Source: Gemmatimonadaceae bacterium
GTDB lineage: Bacteria; Gemmatimonadota; Gemmatimonadetes; Gemmatimonadales; Gemmatimonadaceae
Direction: 5' to 3'
NCBI GenBank assembly: GCA_016720905.1
Contig: JADKJT010000014.1
Span: 62,001 to 126,000, forward strand
Length of the DNA stretch: 64,000 nt
The position numbers were made by a program, and so were the translations under genes. The notes below the pieces were generated by a model that searched no databases, was not told where the DNA came from, and saw only the letters and a list, made by a program, of their open reading frames with translations. Every line of letters begins with the position of its first letter. The stretch's first letter is position 1. Shown piece after piece: positions 60,555-64,000 of the stretch.

Positions 60555-61400
60555 TCAAGCACACCGTTTGAAGTGAGACTCGTCGGGGCTGGTGGATCTC
60601 GGCAGGAAGGTCAGGGGCGGTAGCTCGTCGAGGCTATCATGCGACCGCTCCGTGTTGTACCGCACGCGCCACGCCTCACTGAGCTCACGGACCTCGGCGA
60701 GCGTCGTGAACACCCAGGCGCTGAGGATCTCGTTCCGGTAACGGCGATTGAATCGTTCGATGTAGGCGTTTTGATTCGGTTTGCCCGGTTGAATGAACAG
60801 CAGTTCGATGCCGTGCTGCGCGCACCACGTCCGCAGCAGCTCGGCCACGAACTCGGGACCGTTGTCACCGCGGAGACGTCGCGGTGCCCCATGCATCGCC
60901 ACCAACTGATCCAGCACGGCGACGACGCGCTCACTCGGCAGCGCGATGTCGACCTCGATCGCCAAGGCTGCGCGATTGCCCTCATCCAAGACGTTGAAAA
61001 TGCGATAGCGCCGCGCGTTGTCGAGCGTGTCGCCCATGAAGTCCATCGCCCACGTGAAGTTCAAGTGCGGGACCGCGGCCAGCGGCACGCGGACCCTGGC
61101 GGGCACGCGCTTCTTCGTGCGACGCACCTGATTGCGCCGCAGGGCGCAATACACGCGATACACGCGCTGGTGATTCCCGGGATGCCCCAAGGCGCGCAGA
61201 CGACTGCGACACTTCCAGAAGCCCCACCGGCCTTCCTGCGCAATCAGGGCCGTGAGGGCGGCAATGATCGGCGCATCGGCGTCGTCCACCGCGAGCGGTG
61301 GGCGATAGTACGCGGTCCGCGAGCGTCCTGCGATCCCACAGGCCGAGCGCACGCTCCGCGCGTGCTCCTCGACCAAGATCGCGACGACCGCCCGACGCAC
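60555..61400 (-). CDS. IS3-family transposase, OrfB (integrase core)
   Basis: A 281-aa DDE integrase. VVAILVEEHARSVRSACGIAGRSRTAYY is the N-terminal HTH part. The catalytic triad stands in WAMDFMGD, LRGDNGPEF and NAYIERFNRRYRNE. The end is complete (FKRCA). It is normally expressed by frameshift from orfA, whose stop lies 8 nt before this start. The reading frame itself looks intact, but orfA upstream is truncated, so the element is probably immobile. Confidence 0.9.
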   Translation of the reverse strand: MRRAVVAILVEEHARSVRSACGIAGRSRTAYYRPPLAVDDADAPIIAALTALIAQEGRWGFWKCRSRLRALGHPGNHQRVYRVYCALRRNQVRRTKKRVPARVRVPLAAVPHLNFTWAMDFMGDTLDNARRYRIFNVLDEGNRAALAIEVDIALPSERVVAVLDQLVAMHGAPRRLRGDNGPEFVAELLRTWCAQHGIELLFIQPGKPNQNAYIERFNRRYRNEILSAWVFTTLAEVRELSEAWRVRYNTERSHDSLDELPPLTFLPRSTSPDESHFKRCA

Positions 61401-61408
61401 GGACCGCG

Positions 61409-61632
61409 TTACCGTTCTTGGCTGAGCACATCCTTGATCGCCAGATTCTCCAAGGCCATGTCCGCGTACATCCGCTTCAACTTCGCGTTCTCCTGCTCAA
61501 GCGCCTTCAACCGCTGGAGCTCCGGCACGCCGGCGCCACCATACTTCGATCGCCACAGGTAGAACGTGGGCCGACTGATGCCGTGCTTGCGGAGCACCTC
61601 CACGATCGGCACGCCCGCTGCTCTCCGTGCTC
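61409..61632 (-). pseudogene. IS3-family OrfA, N-terminus missing
   Basis: The HTH tail (GVPIVEVLRKHGISRPTFYLWRSKYGG) and leucine-zipper-like coiled coil (ELQRLKALEQENAKLKRMYADMALENLAIKDVL) are kept. The first 20 or so residues of the usual protein (MKRSRFTEEQI-like) are absent; the sequence joins an IS110 transposase fragment near 61625. Confidence 0.8.
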
Positions 61633-61787
61633 GCCTCGAGCAGAATGCGGGCCGGCGGCCGCCCGCCGAACACGGCCGTGAACCGCTCCCGGCTGGTCGC
61701 GATCCGGCGGTCGGTGATGGACCCGTCGGCCGCCTTGATGGACAACTGACTCTCGCGCTTGTGCAGATCCAGGCCTATGATCTCCAT
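61625..61787 (-). pseudogene. IS110-family transposase, N-terminal fragment
   Basis: From an ATG at 61787: MEIIGLDLHKRESQLSIKA, the RuvC-like first catalytic region (GLDLHK), then RIATSRERFTAVFGG and RILLEASTES, where it is cut by the IS3 element. About 54 of some 340 codons remain. No recombination end of IS110 is visible on the other side. Confidence 0.8.
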
Positions 61788-62379
61788 GGCGGTTGGCCTC
61801 CCGGTATGCGCCCCGTCGGCAGACGGTGAGCGCGTGGATAGTGGTGGAGCAGAGGGTATCTCCACGTTACTGTGGAGGGCCAGCCGCCGCTTCAAACCAA
61901 CTATCCCCGCTATCTGGAGGTGTTCAATCTGCTGGAATCGCGCAAACCAGAGCGGCTGGTCGCACCACGTCACCTCGAGTGACCGTCAGCTCCGCGTAGT
62001 GTCGACGCCAGAGAAGTTTGTTGGTCGCCTACCGACGGTGGGTATTCGATGGTCATACTAAGGTCGCTGCCTCAGGCGGCTCGGCGCTTCGAGAAGCCCT
62101 GAGCAGGACGAGGCACAGGTCTCCGATCATTGTGTTAATCTGGTGCGAACGCTGACTGCGATCATGTCGAGCGTGTGTGAGTCCTGTGAACGGCAGTGCG
62201 GCACCTGAAGGCATAAAGGCCACTTTCCTGACGCGCGGCGAGACACCAGATCAACCAGCTTCTGAGACGCGGAGCGCGCCGACCAGCAAGATCTGGCGCC
62301 CGTGTGTCGCGGGGGCTAACTCCTAGCCGAATCCGCGCAGCGATCCGCCACGTTGTCGGACGTTCCCGAACCCCGCGAC
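61788..62379. other. 592-nt spacer, no gene seen
   Basis: No open frame here has protein-like character on either strand. The left part may be flanking DNA of the IS110 copy. No tRNA, terminator or repeat was recognised. Confidence 0.4.
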
Positions 62380-63402
62380 ATGAACGATAATGCTTGGCAG
62401 CGCCAAGTGGCTCCGCTTGTCGGCGCATCAGCGCGAGACGCGCAAGCAGTGAGCGACGTGTCCGCGCAACTCGGATCGGCCGTATCACGGCGAACGGCGC
62501 TCCGCTGGGCACTCGCGGCGGCGGCGTTTGGATTCGTGATTGCGTTTCTGTCCATGAGTCGAGCGGATCGTCCCGGAGACTTCTTGTATTGGTATACGGC
62601 GGCGCAAGCGCTGCTGCGCGGAGAAAGTCCGTACGATGTCATTCCCGCGATCGATCCTGCGCGCTTCGAGACCAACTTCTTCTATCCGCTCCCGGCCGCA
62701 TTGGTGACGGTGCCTTTCGTCGCCTTGCCATACGCAATTGCCGGTGGGCTCTTCGTCGCGCTATCGTCGGGGCTTCTCGCATATGGACTGGCACGACAGG
62801 GCGTCTACAAGCTTCTCGTTTTCGCGAGCGCGCCCTACCTCATCTCCGCCGTTATCGGCACGTGGACGCCGGTGATCGCCGCGGCCGCTGTGCTTCCATG
62901 GTTGGGCTTTCTCGCTGTCGTGAAGCCAAACGTCGGGCTGGCCACGTTCTTGTTTCGACCTACGAAGTGGCTCGTTCTCGGTTCTTGCCTGTTGCTGGCC
63001 TTCTCCCTGCTGATTCGCCCGGGCTGGCCGGCTGAATGGTTTCATGACTTGATGGAGGTACCGGGTCGCGTGATTCCATTGCTGACGCCCACCGGACCAC
63101 TGCTGCTTCTTCTCGCAACCCGGTGGCGGCGTCCAGAGGCTCGACTCCTCTTAGGCTACGCGTGTGTACCGCAGGCTCCATGGTTCTACGACCAATTGAT
63201 ACTCTGGCTCATCCCGGCCACTGCACGGCAATCGATCAACTATGTCTACATCAGCTTGCTCGGACTGCTCCTCTGGATGTACCAGGGAGGAGTCGAATGG
63301 CGATATGGCACCTGGTTCCTGTCCGCCATTCTCTACCTGCCGCCGCTTTTCATGATCATGCGTCGTCCGAACGAAGAAAAGCGTGCGGCGCCGGCCGATT
63401 AA
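62380..63402 (+). CDS. GT87-like (DUF2029) membrane protein
   Basis: An integral membrane protein of about 340 aa with about nine helices (LRWALAAAAFGFVIAFLSM at the start). DFLYWYTAAQALLRGESPYDV after helix 1 is the typical acidic-aromatic loop of polyprenol-phosphate mannosyltransferases of the GT87/DUF2029 group. FFYPLPAALVTVPFVALPYAIAG and VKPNVGLATFLF continue it. I use the ATG at 62380; a TTG at 62353 is in frame. No partner is in the window except the decayed sugar genes to the left. Confidence 0.7.
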   Translation: MNDNAWQRQVAPLVGASARDAQAVSDVSAQLGSAVSRRTALRWALAAAAFGFVIAFLSMSRADRPGDFLYWYTAAQALLRGESPYDVIPAIDPARFETNFFYPLPAALVTVPFVALPYAIAGGLFVALSSGLLAYGLARQGVYKLLVFASAPYLISAVIGTWTPVIAAAAVLPWLGFLAVVKPNVGLATFLFRPTKWLVLGSCLLLAFSLLIRPGWPAEWFHDLMEVPGRVIPLLTPTGPLLLLLATRWRRPEARLLLGYACVPQAPWFYDQLILWLIPATARQSINYVYISLLGLLLWMYQGGVEWRYGTWFLSAILYLPPLFMIMRRPNEEKRAAPAD

Positions 63403-63607
63403 TCGCCAGATTCCGCCGGCCGCCGTGCGAAGTCGACCGTATATGGCCAGACGCACTCAAGGTTTGAACGGCAGCCGTCGACGCACTTGGCTAGCGCGGT
63501 CTCTCGGACGCGCGAGCGCGGATCCGGATCGGCCGTCCTGTTCCATGCGACCGCCGGCGCGCTGTAGCTTCGGCGGCACCTGTAGCGTCTCCCATACAGA
63601 CGGCTAC

Positions 63608-64000
63608 CATGCTCGGCTTTGAAGGCACAGTTCGGGACGAAAACCGTTGGTGGTGGCTGAGCCTGACGATCGCGCTGACGTCCCTGCTGGCAATCACCAT
63701 GACCGCGTGGGAGTTCGGACTGGTCTCCGCAGGCCCTATCGCGGATGCTGATCTGCGGGTACGGCTCTGGCTTCGCGCGGCCTCGACCAACGCCATTGTC
63801 GTAGCGTTCGCCACTACCAGCATCGCGCACATTCGAAAGTCGACTCGGGACGGCGCCGAGGCACGACGCACTCAGGCGCAACTCGATATCGCGCCCATCA
63901 CCCTGGTTCGATTTGATCGACACGGCAGGATCACTGCCGTCAACGAAGCGTGGCGGCAGTTTGGACGCGAGAATGGCGCCGACGCCGCAACGATCCGGGG
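63608..64000 (+). CDS. PAS-domain membrane sensor, partial (runs off the window)
   Basis: An ATG at 63608 opens a frame with no stop up to the window end (131 codons). Two membrane segments (WLSLTIALTSLLAITMTAW; NAIVVAFATTSIAHI) flank a short outside loop. A charged coil (RDGAEARRTQAQLDIAP) leads into a PAS-like start (LVRFDRHGRITAVNEAWRQFGRENGA). The rest is missing, so it could be a histidine kinase, a GGDEF/EAL protein or another signalling output. Confidence 0.7.

Larger units (their letters stand above)
60546..61632 (-). mobile_element. IS3-family insertion sequence, one end lost
   Basis: The element carries orfA and orfB on the minus strand and interrupts the aminotransferase at its downstream (orfB) end. 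At the other end the first 20 or so codons of orfA and the terminal repeat are missing, where it abuts an IS110 fragment. Exact ends cannot be fixed because inverted repeats cannot be compared. Confidence 0.8.

Noticed and set aside
1..64000. tRNA, rRNA and riboswitch genes
   Set aside because: I looked for cloverleaf ends, 16S/23S signatures and common riboswitch cores and recognised none except rnpB; a covariance-model scan would be decisive.

Overview
The window is a G+C-rich bacterial chromosome segment that includes the replication origin. Rpm/RNase P/YidC/MnmE genes diverge from dnaA-dnaN, and a parAB pair with a consensus parS site lies about 46 kb away. A GWxTD-domain lipoprotein, a tricorn-like S41 protease, many short secreted lipoproteins, Tat-exported TldD and the overall gene style suggest Gemmatimonadota, probably Gemmatimonas or a close relative. 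That assignment rests on gene content read by eye, not on a database search.

Layout. 55-5190: housekeeping genes (beta-CASP RNA/MBL protein, ArsR regulator, LOG-family protein, small DUF4177-like protein, upp, DUF2225 protein, HExxH protein). 5191-12150: origin block, with mnmE-yidC-yidD-rnpA-rpmH on minus and dnaA-dnaN on plus. The likely oriC is the dnaA-dnaN gap. 12163-18006: lipoprotein, rnpB RNA, AraC-type regulator, MCP-like receptor, pyrE, protein kinase. 18037-33308: GWxTD lipoprotein, polA, type IV pilin, PlsC-like acyltransferase, Atg22-like MFS, S41/tricorn protease, tex.

33317-44600 looks like an inserted block. It lies between intact tex and a second, diverged and internally deleted copy of the tex 3' end (44600-44770). 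It carries GT-C-like membrane proteins, an IS630 transposase relic, a pair of FMN alpha-hydroxy-acid dehydrogenase paralogues (one Tat-lipoprotein paralogue that has lost the catalytic residues), a GMC oxidoreductase with a Tat-signal partner, a GH30-like glycosidase and an epimerase fragment.

44899-58459 is core again: tldD-tldE, M19 dipeptidase, Tat esterase, then one long minus-strand run SIMPL / parA-parB-bmp-nif3-nupO-nupP-nupQ. In that run chromosome partitioning and nucleoside uptake genes are closely packed. The bmp gene is broken by one base in an A run.

58460-62379 is a decaying accessory zone: a glycosyltransferase with two frameshifts, a DegT/DnrJ aminotransferase cut by an IS3-family element, and an IS110 remnant. 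62380-64000: a GT87-like membrane protein and the start of a PAS-domain sensor that runs off the window.

Two families of palindromic intergenic repeats (GTAC-unit and GACGGGAGAC-unit) recur, mainly at gene 3' ends. Positions 1-54 continue with open minus-strand sequence that may be the start of the next gene, but no start codon can be supported.
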